From positions 1,736,001 to 1,800,000 of the forward strand of contig NZ_CP030944.1 of NCBI RefSeq assembly GCF_013177635.1: a stretch of DNA of 64,000 nucleotides, given 5' to 3'. The position numbers and the translations under genes are program-made. Origin of the DNA: Arcobacter aquimarinus. Lineage in GTDB: Bacteria; Campylobacterota; Campylobacteria; Campylobacterales; Arcobacteraceae. Below the pieces are notes generated by a model. It was given only the letters and a program-made list of their open reading frames with translations, was not told the DNA's origin and did not search any database. Of the stretch, positions 34,434-45,518 are shown piece by piece; position 1 is the first letter of the stretch; the number at the start of each line of letters is the position of its first letter.

Positions 34434-35497
34434 AAATATTAGAAGCTTGCTATGAAATTAATTTCTCAAAAATTAATTTTATAGAACGAAAACAAAAAAT
34501 TGAAAAATCAAAAACTATAATAAGTGGTCCTCCCAAAACGGGGAAAAGTTATTTAATCTACGATTACTTATCAAATCATAAATCTAAAGATTATTTATAT
34601 CTAGATTTTTCTGATTTAAGAAATAATATTGAAGAAATTTATGTAGATTTACAAAAATTTATAAAAATGAATGAAATCACTATTTTAGTTTTAGAAAATT
34701 TTGAGTTCCAATTTGAAATTCCAACTTGTGAAACTATAATTATTTCTACTTCTTATCCTTATAAAATAAGAGGATTTGAAAATATAATATTAAATGCTTT
34801 AGATTTTGAAGAATATTTACTTCATGATAATAAACACCAAAACATAACACAAAGTTTCAACAGTTTTTTAAAATTTGGTAATTTACCTGAATTGATAAAT
34901 ATTGATGAACATAAAAAAATACAAAGGTTACAAGAGATATTAAAACTCTCTTCTTTAGATGAAACTTATTACGAAATTTTAAAAAGTTTAATTGAAAATA
35001 TTGATGAAAAAAAATCACTTTTTCAAATATTTAATTCATTAAAATTAAAAATTAAAATTTCTAAAGATAAATTTTATGAAATTTGCAAAAAAGTAGAAAA
35101 CAATAAAATAATATATTTTATAGCAAAATATAATCAAGAGAAATCTCTTAAAAAAGTTTACACATATAATCACTCATTTTTTAATGCTATTTCCCATTCT
35201 AAAAAATTTAAAAATGAATTCTCGAATATGATTTTTCTAGAACTACAAAATAGATATGATGAAATTTATTATTTAGATAATATTGATTTTTATATAAAAT
35301 CAAAAAATATGGCTGTGATTGCTATTCCATTTTTTAATAGTTTTTTAACTGCTAATTTAGTGAAAAAAATAATTAAAATTTCTCATGAATTTGATATAAA
35401 TGAAATAAATATAATAACTATTTCAAATAGTGAAAAAATCAATGACTCAAAAATAAAAATAAATGTAATTCCTTTTTATGAATGGGCTTTAAGCTAA
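34430..35497 (+). CDS. AAA_14/DUF4143-type ATPase
   Basis: The 355-residue protein has Walker A GPPKTGKS (33-40) and a Walker-B-like strand ITILVLENF whose acidic end is Glu rather than Asp-Glu. The FEEYL ... FGNLPEL segment (~125-160) is typical of AAA_14-DUF4143 proteins. The C-terminal half contains a nuclease-like beta core (YDEIYYLDNIDFYIKSK) that may be inactive. Its function is unknown. It is translationally coupled to pdxA (ATGA overlap), an odd position for this usually solitary family. Base composition is more A-rich than the pdx genes. Confidence 0.7.
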   Translation: MKILEACYEINFSKINFIERKQKIEKSKTIISGPPKTGKSYLIYDYLSNHKSKDYLYLDFSDLRNNIEEIYVDLQKFIKMNEITILVLENFEFQFEIPTCETIIISTSYPYKIRGFENIILNALDFEEYLLHDNKHQNITQSFNSFLKFGNLPELINIDEHKKIQRLQEILKLSSLDETYYEILKSLIENIDEKKSLFQIFNSLKLKIKISKDKFYEICKKVENNKIIYFIAKYNQEKSLKKVYTYNHSFFNAISHSKKFKNEFSNMIFLELQNRYDEIYYLDNIDFYIKSKNMAVIAIPFFNSFLTANLVKKIIKISHEFDINEINIITISNSEKINDSKIKINVIPFYEWALS

Positions 35498-35523
35498 GTA
35501 TTTGTTAATGATTTTTTAGATAA

Positions 35524-36261
<738 letters not shown>

Positions 36262-36281
36262 AATACTAAAAGGAATAAGAA

Positions 36282-36500
36282 ATGATGAGATTAGAAGAAA
36301 GAATTTCAAAAGCATTAAAACAAGTTGACAATGATAGATATATACTAGCAATTGCTGTTGGACAAAGAGCAGATGAATTAAGTAAAGGTGCAAAGCCTTT
36401 ATTAGAATTAAATACTCAAAAAATGAAATACACTGATATTGCTATTGATGAAATTGCAGCGGGTCTTTTAAAAATAGAAGGATTTGTAGATAAAAAATAA
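36282..36500 (+). CDS. rpoZ: RNA polymerase omega subunit
   Basis: The 72-residue protein has RLEERISKALKQVDNDRYILAIAVGQRADEL and a C-terminal helix matching RpoZ. Omega assists RNA polymerase assembly and contributes to the ppGpp site. It lies upstream of the ppGpp enzyme gene, a linkage conserved in many bacteria. Confidence 0.9.
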   Translation: MMRLEERISKALKQVDNDRYILAIAVGQRADELSKGAKPLLELNTQKMKYTDIAIDEIAAGLLKIEGFVDKK

Positions 36501-36525
36501 AATAAGTTAAATAACTTATTTTTTT
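36500..36525 (+). terminator. Terminator or attenuator between rpoZ and spoT
   Basis: AAATAAGTT pairs with AACTTATTT (nine pairs) around AAAT, and the T-run continues to 36525. It would reduce read-through into spoT, whose start 12 bases later lacks a good ribosome site. Confidence 0.65.
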
Positions 36526-36536
36526 GGTCTAAGTAT

Positions 36537-38681
36537 ATGGAACAATTTTTTAAAGAAATTCAAAGCATAAATGCTATTGAAGATGCTATTAGTAAACTAA
36601 AAACTCAAATTGAGATTTCTCCTAAGTTATATGAAATAATTAATTTCATAATAGAAGCACATGAGGGACAATTTAGAAAAAGTGGTGAGCCTTACTGTGT
36701 TCATCCTGTATTAGTTGCTGCAATTACAGCTCATTTTTCCAAAGATGAATCAGTAATTGCAACAGCTTTACTTCATGATGTAGTAGAAGATACGGAATAT
36801 ACCCTTGATTTTGTAAGAGAAAAATGGGGAAATGATATTGCAATAATGGTAGATGGACTTACCAAAATTGTTGAAATAAGAGAACATGAATTTGTTACTG
36901 CAAGTGATGCTACTGATTCTAAAATAATATCATCTGCACTTACTTTTAGAAAAATGCTTATTGCTTCTATAGATGATGTTAGAGTTTTGGTAGTTAAACT
37001 CTGTGATAGACTTCATAATATGCTAACACTTAATGTATTACCTCCAAATAAACAAAAAAGAATAGCCGAAGAAACTTTAGTTGTTTATGTTCCAATAGCA
37101 AATAGATTAGGTATCTCCACTCTAAAAAATGCACTAGAAGATTTAGCATTTTTTTATATCTATCCAAATGAATACAAAAAAATTGATAATTTTTTAAAAG
37201 AGCAAGAACATGCAATGCAACTTACTTTTAATAATTTTATCTCTACAACAAAAAATCTATTAGAAAAAAATGGATATGATTTAAATAAAATTAAAATATA
37301 TTCAAGAATAAAACATCATTATTCAATTTACTTAAAAATGCAAAGAAAAGGGATTTCGATAGATGAAGTTTTAGATCTTTTCGCTATTAGAATCTTAGTT
37401 GAAAATGATATTGATTGCTACAAAGTTTTAGGTTTTATACATTTAGAATTTAAACCTTTAATTTCAAGATTTAAAGATTATGTTGCAACGCCTAAAGAAA
37501 ATGGTTATCAAACTATTCATACAACAGTATTTTATAACTCAAAAATTTATGAAATTCAAATTCGTTCTTTCGAAATGAATAAAATAGCAGAATATGGAAT
37601 AGCAGCCCATTGGATGTATAAATCAGGTGTTAAAAATACTACAAATTTAAATTGGCTTAAATCTTTAGAGTTTTCAAATGAAAATATAGAAGAATTTTAT
37701 CAAGAAACAAAAGATAATTTATATACTCAAGAAATTATAGTTTACTCTCCAAAAGGTGAAGTTTTTACTCTTCCTGTTGGCTCAACAGCCTATGATTTTG
37801 CTTTTGCAGTACATTCAAATGTTGGTAAAAAAGCTATTGCTTGCTATATAAATAAAATAAAAAAACCTCTTTTAACTGTGCTTAAAAGTACAGATATTGT
37901 CTCTATTGAAACAGGAGATGATATAATTGTTAGATGTTCTTGGATTGATATGGTTCAAACATCAAGAGCAAAAAAACAGATTAAATTTTTATGTACTCAT
38001 AGACAAAGAGAAATAGATGAAATGTCTGGTAAAAATATCTTAAATACAGTATTTTCTAGATATTATGAAGATGTTACAAAAATATATCCTATTGAATCTC
38101 TTTATAAAGTTCCTTTAGTATTAGATTTCTTCAAAAATTCTAAACAACTTATTGAAAAAAACATAGTACAAGATAAAGGATTAATGACTAGGTTTAAAAT
38201 ATTAACTAGTAAAATAAAAGAGTTTAAATTTGATAATATGTTAATATATTCAAATTTCAGTATAACTTCTGTATCATTTGACCATTGCTGTCATCCAAAG
38301 TTTGGAGATGATATCGTAGCTTTTAGAAATAACAATGAAGCTATTATTCATCATAAAATGTGCGATAAAGCCTATAATAAAATTAAAAATAATCACCAAA
38401 TGCTTTTTTGTAAATGGACAAAAAATAGTGTTTATCAATATAAAATGGTAATAAGTATTCCCAATACAAGAGGAGAATTAGCCAAAGTGCTTACATATAT
38501 GGCTGAAAATGAATTTTATATTTTAGGTGTAGATTTTGGAAGACAAAAACACTCTTACATACAATATTGTGATATAGAGTTTGAAGCAAATAAATCAAAT
38601 ATTGATGAAGTAAAAAAAATAATTGAAAAAAAAGTAAAAGTTATAGAATTTTTCTCGAAAAAAGATGCATATAACAAATAA
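36537..38681 (+). CDS. spoT: RelA/SpoT-family (p)ppGpp synthetase/hydrolase
   Basis: The 714-residue protein has an HD hydrolase domain (HEGQFRKSGEPYCVHPVLV, LLHDVVEDTEY, VKLCDRLHNM). The synthetase follows (SRIKHHYSIYLKMQRK, FKDYVATPKENGYQTIHT), then a TGS domain (VYSPKGEVFTLPVGSTAYDFAF) and a C-terminal ACT-like domain. All HD metal residues seem intact, so it is probably bifunctional and the sole Rsh of the organism. It controls the stringent response. No Shine-Dalgarno is obvious at the ATG. Confidence 0.94.
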   Translation: MEQFFKEIQSINAIEDAISKLKTQIEISPKLYEIINFIIEAHEGQFRKSGEPYCVHPVLVAAITAHFSKDESVIATALLHDVVEDTEYTLDFVREKWGNDIAIMVDGLTKIVEIREHEFVTASDATDSKIISSALTFRKMLIASIDDVRVLVVKLCDRLHNMLTLNVLPPNKQKRIAEETLVVYVPIANRLGISTLKNALEDLAFFYIYPNEYKKIDNFLKEQEHAMQLTFNNFISTTKNLLEKNGYDLNKIKIYSRIKHHYSIYLKMQRKGISIDEVLDLFAIRILVENDIDCYKVLGFIHLEFKPLISRFKDYVATPKENGYQTIHTTVFYNSKIYEIQIRSFEMNKIAEYGIAAHWMYKSGVKNTTNLNWLKSLEFSNENIEEFYQETKDNLYTQEIIVYSPKGEVFTLPVGSTAYDFAFAVHSNVGKKAIACYINKIKKPLLTVLKSTDIVSIETGDDIIVRCSWIDMVQTSRAKKQIKFLCTHRQREIDEMSGKNILNTVFSRYYEDVTKIYPIESLYKVPLVLDFFKNSKQLIEKNIVQDKGLMTRFKILTSKIKEFKFDNMLIYSNFSITSVSFDHCCHPKFGDDIVAFRNNNEAIIHHKMCDKAYNKIKNNHQMLFCKWTKNSVYQYKMVISIPNTRGELAKVLTYMAENEFYILGVDFGRQKHSYIQYCDIEFEANKSNIDEVKKIIEKKVKVIEFFSKKDAYNK

Positions 38682-38698
38682 GAAAAGGTTAATAATTG

Positions 38699-39907
38699 AT
38701 GGAAAATAGAGTTCAAGAAGCACTAAATGAAATAAAACGTGGAACTGCTGAAATTATAGATATTGAAGCAATAGAAAAAGTAATAAAAAAATATTTTGAA
38801 ACAGGTGAGAATTTTTATGTAAAAGCAGGCTTTGATCCAACTGCACCAGATTTACATTTAGGTCATACTGTTTTAATACAAAAACTTGCTACATTTCAAA
38901 AATTTGGTGGAATTATACAATTTTTAATTGGTGATTTTACTGCAACAATTGGTGACCCTACAGGTAAAAGTGAAACTAGAAAAGTTTTAAGTAATGAGCA
39001 AGTTTTAAATAATGCAGAAACATATAAAGAACAAGTTTTTAAAATACTTGATCCAAATAAAACTCAAGTTATGTTTAATTCAACTTGGTTAAAAGAGTTA
39101 GGAACAGGTGGATTAATAGCTCTTGCTTCAAATTTGACAGTTGCAAGAATGCTTGAGCGTGATGATTTTTCTAAAAGATATGCTTCTAATACTCCTATTG
39201 CTGTTAGTGAATTTATATATCCTTTACTTCAAGGTTATGATTCAGTTGCTATGAATACAGATATAGAACTTGGAGGAACAGATCAAAAATTCAATCTTTT
39301 AATGGGAAGAACTCTACAAAAAGCTTATGATTGTAAAAAACAACAAGCTGTATTAATGATGCCTATTTTAGAAGGTTTAGATGGTGTTCAAAAAATGTCT
39401 AAATCATTAGGTAATTATATTGGTGTAACTGATGAACCTTTTGATATGTTTGGAAAAATTTTATCAATATCTGATGAATTAATGTGGAGATATTTTGAAC
39501 TATTATCATCTAAATCTTTAAAAGAAATAGATGAAATAAAAGAAGGTGTAAAAAATGAAACTTTACATCCTAAAAAAGTAAAAGAATCTTTGGCAATGGA
39601 AATCGTTGATAGATTTCATGGTGTTGGATTTGGAGAAAAAGCAAAAGAGGAATTCGAAAAAGTATTTGCTAAAAAAGATATTCCAACGGATATTCCTGTG
39701 TTTACTTTTGAAACATCAATTTGGATTTGTCAAGCATTAGTTGATAGTAAACTTGTTGACTCAACTTCTCAAGCAAGACGAGATATAAAGGCAAATGCTG
39801 TGTCTATAAACCAAGAAAAAATAAGTGATGATAAGTTAAATTTAGAAAAAGGTGAATTTGTTTTACAAAAAGGTAAAAAAAGTTTCGCTAAGATAATAAT
39901 AAAATAG
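38699..39907 (+). CDS. tyrS: Tyrosyl-tRNA synthetase
   Basis: The 402-residue class I synthetase has HIGH as HLGH in [20 protein letters not shown] in [10 protein letters not shown], and a C-terminal S4 RNA-binding domain. I start at ATG 38699, after AGAAAAGG; a TTG directly before it would add one residue. It charges tRNA-Tyr. It is the last of the spoT-tyrS run before the nitronate monooxygenase gene. Confidence 0.95.
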   Translation: MENRVQEALNEIKRGTAEIIDIEAIEKVIKKYFETGENFYVKAGFDPTAPDLHLGHTVLIQKLATFQKFGGIIQFLIGDFTATIGDPTGKSETRKVLSNEQVLNNAETYKEQVFKILDPNKTQVMFNSTWLKELGTGGLIALASNLTVARMLERDDFSKRYASNTPIAVSEFIYPLLQGYDSVAMNTDIELGGTDQKFNLLMGRTLQKAYDCKKQQAVLMMPILEGLDGVQKMSKSLGNYIGVTDEPFDMFGKILSISDELMWRYFELLSSKSLKEIDEIKEGVKNETLHPKKVKESLAMEIVDRFHGVGFGEKAKEEFEKVFAKKDIPTDIPVFTFETSIWICQALVDSKLVDSTSQARRDIKANAVSINQEKISDDKLNLEKGEFVLQKGKKSFAKIIIK

Positions 39908-39919
39908 AAAGGCTAATGT

Positions 39920-40999
39920 TTGAAAATAGGAAAATATGAAATAAAACACCCAATAATCCAAGGTGGAATGGGAGTTGGAATTAGTTGGGATCAATTAGCT
40001 GGAAATGTAAGTCTTGAAGGTGGTCTAGGAGTTATTTCAGCTGTTGGAACAGGTTATTATAAAAATAAGAGTGAAAATGTAAATATTATTACAAAAAAAG
40101 ATAAACCAAAAGATGTTTTAAACTTTTATAGTAAAGATGCTCTTACTGAAATTTTCCAAAATGCAAGAAAGATATGTGCAGATGCACCTTTAGCTTGTAA
40201 TGTTTTGTATGCAATTAATGATTATGGAAGAGTAGTACGTGATGCTTGTCAAGCAGGTGCAAATATCATAATAACAGGTGCTGGAATTCCTACTAATATG
40301 CCAGAATTTACAAAAGAGTATCCAGATGTTGCATTAATTCCTATCGTTTCAAGTGCAAGAGCTTTAAAACTTATTTGTAAAAAATGGGAAAGATATAACA
40401 AATTACCTGATGCTGTTATTGTTGAAGGTCCATTAAGTGGAGGACATCAAGGATTTAAATATGAAGATTGTTATAAAGAAGAATTTCAACTTGAAAATAT
40501 TGTTCCAGATGTAATTGAAGAAGCAAAAAAATGGGGAAATATTCCTGTTATAGCAGCTGGTGGTATTTGGGATAAAAAAGATATTGATAAATTTATAAAT
40601 ATGGGTTGTGTTGGTGTTCAAATGGCAACAAGATTTATAGGAACATTTGAATGTGATGCAGATGCTAAATTTAAAAATGTTTTATTAAATGCAAAAGCTG
40701 AAGATATTCAACTAATGAAATCGCCTGTTGGATTACCTGCACGTGGAGTTAGAACAAATTTACAATTCTCAATTGAAAATCATACAGCACCAAAGGTTCA
40801 ATGTATTTCGAACTGTGTTGCACCATGTAATAGAGGACATGAAGCAAAATTAGTGGGTTACTGTATTGCTGACAGACTAGGAGCTGCTTATCAAGGTGAT
40901 GTAGAAACTGGTCTTTTCTTCTCAGGTTCAAATGGATATAGAATTGATAAAATAATTTCTGTAAAAGAATTAATACAAAAATTAACTGTTGGAGAATAA
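39920..40999 (+). CDS. Nitronate monooxygenase / FMN-dependent oxidoreductase
   Basis: The 359-residue protein starts at TTG with GAAAGG upstream. It is a TIM-barrel of the 2-nitropropane dioxygenase family: PIIQGGMGVGISW, the FMN/substrate loop VEGPLSGGHQGF with His, IPVIAAGGIWDKKDI and GVQMATRFIGTFE. A Cys-rich stretch (CISNCVAPCNRG) near the C-terminus is seen in close relatives. It may oxidise nitronates or act like FabK. Its stop shares a base with the proposed ATT start of the amidase. Confidence 0.85.
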   Translation: MKIGKYEIKHPIIQGGMGVGISWDQLAGNVSLEGGLGVISAVGTGYYKNKSENVNIITKKDKPKDVLNFYSKDALTEIFQNARKICADAPLACNVLYAINDYGRVVRDACQAGANIIITGAGIPTNMPEFTKEYPDVALIPIVSSARALKLICKKWERYNKLPDAVIVEGPLSGGHQGFKYEDCYKEEFQLENIVPDVIEEAKKWGNIPVIAAGGIWDKKDIDKFINMGCVGVQMATRFIGTFECDADAKFKNVLLNAKAEDIQLMKSPVGLPARGVRTNLQFSIENHTAPKVQCISNCVAPCNRGHEAKLVGYCIADRLGAAYQGDVETGLFFSGSNGYRIDKIISVKELIQKLTVGE

Positions 41000-42762
41000 T
41001 TATACTTAGAATCTTTTTTATTTTCATCTTTGTTATTAATGTATTACTTGCCGATAACCTAAATTATCTTGAGCAACAATATCGTAATGCAAAAATTGAA
41101 TTTTTAAAAGCTTCTTTGAAAAAAGATGAAGAACAAAAGATTGAAGAATTAAATAAAATTATATCTTTTGGAGAAAAATTAAATAAAGATGTACGTCCAG
41201 ATAAAAAAAAACTAGAACTTTTACTGGAAAAAAAAGCTAAAACTAATATTGTAAAATCCAATTTAAATAAAAACATTGAAATCAAAAATAATACAAAAGT
41301 AAATAATAATAAAAATACAAATAATCAAAAAATTCTTTATTCAATACAATCTGTTTATAGTAAAAATAATCAAATTATTATTGATTTTAATGTTGATATT
41401 ACACAAGAAGATATAAAAGCATTTAAATTAAATCAACCTCCTTTATATAAAAATGTTTTTGATATAAATGGTTATTTTAAAGATGCAATACCAACTAAAC
41501 TCACACTAAATGGAATTGATAAAGTTACATTGGGTCAATTTCAACCAAATATACTAAGAATTGTTTTATCTAATCAAGAAACGCTAAATACATCTTATAC
41601 AATAAGTAAAAGGCAAGTTGTTATAACTGTTAATAATATCAAAACAAAAAGTAATCCTAGTGTTATGAAAAATGAAAACTCTATTTCCAATCCTGTTGAA
41701 AATATTGAAGAATCAAATATAGATACTCAAAATGAAATTCGCTCTATCACTTCTATTGATGATAAGATTATTGTAAAATTTAATAAAAATTACACGAAAA
41801 ATGATATAAAATTTAAATCTTTTACAAATAATAAAAATTTTGAGACTATTTTTGACATAAAAGGGAAATATAAATATGTTAATCCTACTAAATTAAATAT
41901 AAGTGGTATAGACAAAATTATTACAACTCAAAATAATACAAATACAGTAAGAATTAGATTTATAAATAACTCTAATACTAAGATTACTTATTCACTAAAT
42001 AATAAAGAATTAATAGTAACTCCTGTTGTTTTAAATAATGAGAATACTAAACAAAAAACTCAAATTATTACTAAAAAACAAATAAATAAAACTATTGTTA
42101 TTGATGCAGGACATGGAGGAGATGATGTTGGAGCAGTTGGACCTAAAAAGAGATATGAAAAAGTAGTAAATCTTAGTGTATCTAAATATCTAGCATCCAT
42201 TTTAAAACAAAGAGGATATAAAGTTTATTTAACAAGAGATAAAGATAAATTCATAAAGGTTATGGATAGAACAATCTTAGCCAATGATAAAAATGCTGAC
42301 TTATTTTTATCTATTCATACAAATGCAGTTCCAAAAGAAAAAGCTAATCAAATTTCTGGAATAGAAACTTTCTTTTTAAGTCCTGCAAGAAGTGAAAGAG
42401 CAAAAAGAGTAGCAGCTCTTGAAAACAAATCTGATATTAGAGAAATGAGTGCTTCATCTAAAAATGTCTTTCTTGAATCATTAAATCGTCCAAGAATTAC
42501 TGCTTCACATAAATTTGCAATAGATGTACAAGCTGGATTGTTACAAGCTGCTAGAACAAAATATAAAGATACAAAAGATTCAGGGGTTAGAGAAGGACCA
42601 TTTTGGGTTTTAGTGGGAGCTCAAATGCCTTCTATTTTAATAGAGTTAGGATATATTTCTCATCCTGAAGAGAGTAGAAGATTATACGAAAAGAATTACC
42701 AAGAGTTATTAGCAAATGGAATTGCTAATGGGATAGATTCTTACTTTTCAAAAAATCCTTAA
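40999..42762 (+). CDS. N-acetylmuramoyl-L-alanine amidase with non-canonical ATT start
   Basis: The catalytic Amidase_3 domain (last ~225 residues) has VIDAGHGGDDVGAVG, a Glu in YEKVVNLSVSK, SIHTNAV and ILIELGYISHPEE, the zinc ligands of AmiA/C enzymes. Before it lie two AMIN-like beta domains. The first ordinary start (TTG 41116) would lack a signal peptide, yet the frame is open upstream. From ATT 40999 it encodes ILRIFFIFIFVINVLLADN, a clear signal peptide, with GGAG at 40991-40994. No ATG, GTG or TTG lies between. The enzyme cleaves septal peptidoglycan in the periplasm. Confidence 0.85.
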   Translation: MILRIFFIFIFVINVLLADNLNYLEQQYRNAKIEFLKASLKKDEEQKIEELNKIISFGEKLNKDVRPDKKKLELLLEKKAKTNIVKSNLNKNIEIKNNTKVNNNKNTNNQKILYSIQSVYSKNNQIIIDFNVDITQEDIKAFKLNQPPLYKNVFDINGYFKDAIPTKLTLNGIDKVTLGQFQPNILRIVLSNQETLNTSYTISKRQVVITVNNIKTKSNPSVMKNENSISNPVENIEESNIDTQNEIRSITSIDDKIIVKFNKNYTKNDIKFKSFTNNKNFETIFDIKGKYKYVNPTKLNISGIDKIITTQNNTNTVRIRFINNSNTKITYSLNNKELIVTPVVLNNENTKQKTQIITKKQINKTIVIDAGHGGDDVGAVGPKKRYEKVVNLSVSKYLASILKQRGYKVYLTRDKDKFIKVMDRTILANDKNADLFLSIHTNAVPKEKANQISGIETFFLSPARSERAKRVAALENKSDIREMSASSKNVFLESLNRPRITASHKFAIDVQAGLLQAARTKYKDTKDSGVREGPFWVLVGAQMPSILIELGYISHPEESRRLYEKNYQELLANGIANGIDSYFSKNP

Positions 42763-43177
42763 TCTCTTTTATTAAATTTACTTGTTTATTTTTAATCCTC
42801 GGTAAATTATTTAAAGAAAAGAATTTCACCTTAGAATTTTCCCAAGATAAATAATTACTTTTTAGAGTATCATTAGAAAAAAATTTATCCAAATCTTCTA
42901 TATTTGTAGCATTTACTAGCCAAACTCCAACATCTTTATCAATATTAAGTTGTTCAAAGTAATTTTCAAATAATGCTATCTCAACACTGATTGAACTCTC
43001 TTCATAAAACTCTCTTTTTGCACACTCATAAGCTGTTTCGGTTTTATTTTTTGTTCCTTTAAGACATCCCCATTTATCTTTACTAGCAACAGATAAACAT
43101 AACAATATTTTTATATCATTCCCTTTAATTAAATAAGGAACTACTCCATAAGTTTTAACATGGGATCTCATTTTCAT
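42725..43177 (-). CDS. Nudix hydrolase
   Basis: The 150-residue protein has a Nudix box, GTKNKTETAYECAKREFYEE, with REFYEE holding the metal-binding Glu residues. It resembles NUDIX proteins that hydrolyse dinucleoside polyphosphates or other nucleotide diphosphates; the substrate is not evident. Its 3' end overlaps the convergent amidase gene by 38 bases. It starts eight bases after the lptG stop. Confidence 0.85.
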   Translation of the reverse strand: MKMRSHVKTYGVVPYLIKGNDIKILLCLSVASKDKWGCLKGTKNKTETAYECAKREFYEESSISVEIALFENYFEQLNIDKDVGVWLVNATNIEDLDKFFSNDTLKSNYLSWENSKVKFFSLNNLPRIKNKQVNLIKEIKDFLKSKNLSH

Positions 43178-43185
43178 TTTACCTT

Positions 43186-44259
43186 TTAAGAATTTATTTT
43201 TTTATTATAAAAAATAAAAGATATTACAATCCAAAATGAAAAAGGCAATAAAAGAATTATTTCAGGCATTAAATTACCAGAACTTGATAATTTAAATAAC
43301 ATAAAAAAGAATCCCCAAACTATCAATGTTCCAAAAATTGACAAAGATACAAATTTACCCATATTAAAAAATCTACTATTTAAAGAAGCATAAGCATAAA
43401 CAAGTAAAAGTAAAGGAGTTATAAAAAAAGGAATAATTGTTTGATTATATAAAATTGCTCTTATTTTATCAGTATTAATTCCTTGAGAATTTAGTAAAAT
43501 TATTGCAGAAATTGCATCATAAATAGAAAAATCTGTTTTACCTTCATAAACATTATCTAAAATTTTAGGTTTAAATCCATCTAATGTATGTAAAAATCTT
43601 TCATATTTAATATCTAATTTTTGTTCCAAATCATCTTTATTTATATTTTCAGGTTTTTTAATAACTTTTGCATCAACAATATACCATCTATTATTTTGAA
43701 AATAGGCTTTTGGGGCAACAATTGTCTCTATCACATCTTCATTTTTTACTTTAAAAATGTGTATCTGCTCTGCCCTTTTTTCTAAAGGTAATAACTTTTT
43801 AAAATAAACATAATAATCATCATATTTTAAAAAAATGTCATTTTTGGTGCTTGTAAAATATTCATTATTCAGAATCTTTCTCTTTTGATCATAAGAATAA
43901 GCAAGTGGTGTCATTTGTAAAAAAATTAATAATATTAATAAAAAAGTTGATATTAAAATAATTGGAAGAAAAATCTCTTTTCTTGTAGCTCCCAATGCAT
44001 TAAAAGCAACAAACTCATTATTTTTAATGAAAATAACCAATGTTATAACCCATGCAAAAACTATTGATAAAGGTAGTGCTAATGTTAAAGTAAAAAATCC
44101 ATTATATAAAACATAAAGAAGTTGTAAATTTGCTGATTCTGGAACATTTTTAAAATTTTGTAAATAATCTATTCCTACAAAAAATAGTTCTAGAGATATT
44201 AAAACAATAATAAAATTAATCAGATATTTTTTTAAAATATATTTTGTTAGTATGCTCAT
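43186..44259 (-). CDS. LptG/LptF-family lipopolysaccharide export permease
   Basis: The 357-residue protein has three N-terminal and three C-terminal membrane helices flanking a periplasmic beta-jellyroll (~130-250), typical of YjgP/YjgQ. It includes NNEFVAFNALGATRKEIFLPI, the coupling-helix region contacting the LptB ATPase. It extracts LPS toward the outer membrane. Only one of the usual pair is seen here, so its partner is elsewhere. It follows pth by one base. Confidence 0.85.
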   Translation of the reverse strand: MSILTKYILKKYLINFIIVLISLELFFVGIDYLQNFKNVPESANLQLLYVLYNGFFTLTLALPLSIVFAWVITLVIFIKNNEFVAFNALGATRKEIFLPIILISTFLLILLIFLQMTPLAYSYDQKRKILNNEYFTSTKNDIFLKYDDYYVYFKKLLPLEKRAEQIHIFKVKNEDVIETIVAPKAYFQNNRWYIVDAKVIKKPENINKDDLEQKLDIKYERFLHTLDGFKPKILDNVYEGKTDFSIYDAISAIILLNSQGINTDKIRAILYNQTIIPFFITPLLLLVYAYASLNSRFFNMGKFVSLSIFGTLIVWGFFFMLFKLSSSGNLMPEIILLLPFSFWIVISFIFYNKKINS

Positions 44260-44260
44260 T

Positions 44261-44812
44261 TTACTTCAATGTGTATTTAGTTTTAACTACATCAATTTCT
44301 TCAGTTTTAAGTGATTCAATTGCTTTTATAGTATGAGGAATTATATCTTGCAATAGTTTCATTTCTTCTTTTGAAAAATTACTTAATACATAATTTGCAA
44401 CATCTAATTTCTCTTTTGGTTTACCTATTCCTATTCTAACTCTTACATAATCTTTACCAATATGTGAATCCAAAGATCTAAGACCATTGTGTCCACCATG
44501 CCCTCCACCAATTTTGAACTTCACTGTTCCAAAAGGTAAATCTAAATCATCATGAATTACAATAATATTTTCTAAATCAATTTTATAATACTCTTTTATT
44601 GCATGAACTGCAACTCCAGAATTATTCATATATGTTGTTGGTTTTGCAAAAAGATTATAACCCGATTTTAAAAGAGTTGATTGAAAGTTTGGATTATTTA
44701 TATTTGAAGTTGATAGATTTTTGGTTATCTCATCGATAACCATAAAACCTATATTATGTCTTGTAAACTGATATTTTTCACCAATATTGCCAAGACCTAC
44801 TATTAAATACAT
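44261..44812 (-). CDS. pth: Peptidyl-tRNA hydrolase
   Basis: The 183-residue enzyme recycles peptidyl-tRNA. It has LIVGLGNIGEKYQFTRHNIGF with the catalytic His, KPTTYMNNSG, VIHDDLDLPFG and GGGHGGHNGLRS. It lies nine bases after rplY, forming the common rplY-pth pair. Confidence 0.95.
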   Translation of the reverse strand: MYLIVGLGNIGEKYQFTRHNIGFMVIDEITKNLSTSNINNPNFQSTLLKSGYNLFAKPTTYMNNSGVAVHAIKEYYKIDLENIIVIHDDLDLPFGTVKFKIGGGHGGHNGLRSLDSHIGKDYVRVRIGIGKPKEKLDVANYVLSNFSKEEMKLLQDIIPHTIKAIESLKTEEIDVVKTKYTLK

Positions 44813-44821
44813 AAATATTAA

Positions 44822-45358
44822 TTATTTAGCTTTAATTACACCAACAACTGGTACTCTAGGATCTAAGAAACAATCTATGTTTTCTGGTAAAGTTAAATCT
44901 CTAATTAAGATATTATCACCTGTGTCTAAGTTTGTTACATCTAAAGTAATGTTATTTGGTAAATTTTCAATTGTACATTTAACAGGTACTCTTTTTGTAT
45001 GAATCATTAAAAGACCTTTATTTTTAAGACCTTTTGCAATTCCTGTAGTTTTAACTGGAATTTTATATGAAGTTTTAACACCTGCTTGTGCAACCATTAA
45101 ATCAACGTGTAATAACTCAGAAGTTAATGGACATTTTTGGTACTCTTGAACTACAACTTTTAATACATTACCAGATAAGTTAACATCAAATGCTAAAGTT
45201 TCTTTATTTCTTAAAAATTTGATGAATTCATTTCTTTTGAATGCAGCTGAAATATTTTCTAAACCTTTACCGTAGATATTTGCAATTAAATATCCTTCTC
45301 TTCTTAAAGTTTTAGTAGCTTGTTTTGTCATACTATCTCTAATGATACCCTCTAACAT
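44822..45358 (-). CDS. rplY: 50S ribosomal protein L25/Ctc
   Basis: The 178-residue, Ctc-type L25 has an N-terminal 5S rRNA-binding domain ([26 protein letters not shown]) and a C-terminal beta domain ending in PVVGVIKAK. It binds 5S rRNA. It starts the rplY-pth-lptG-nudix run, with a divergent intergenic region of 160 bases shared with folD. Confidence 0.93.
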   Translation of the reverse strand: MLEGIIRDSMTKQATKTLRREGYLIANIYGKGLENISAAFKRNEFIKFLRNKETLAFDVNLSGNVLKVVVQEYQKCPLTSELLHVDLMVAQAGVKTSYKIPVKTTGIAKGLKNKGLLMIHTKRVPVKCTIENLPNNITLDVTNLDTGDNILIRDLTLPENIDCFLDPRVPVVGVIKAK

Positions 45359-45518
45359 AACGATCCTTTGTGTTTAATTTTAAATTTCGGAAGCGGATTA
45401 TATTTAAATATATCTAAATATTAGTTTAAGTATTTATTAATTTTATATTTAACTTTTATTAATTGAATTTTGGATATCATAGTTACCTTAATAAATACTA
45501 AATATAAGGTAAAATCCA

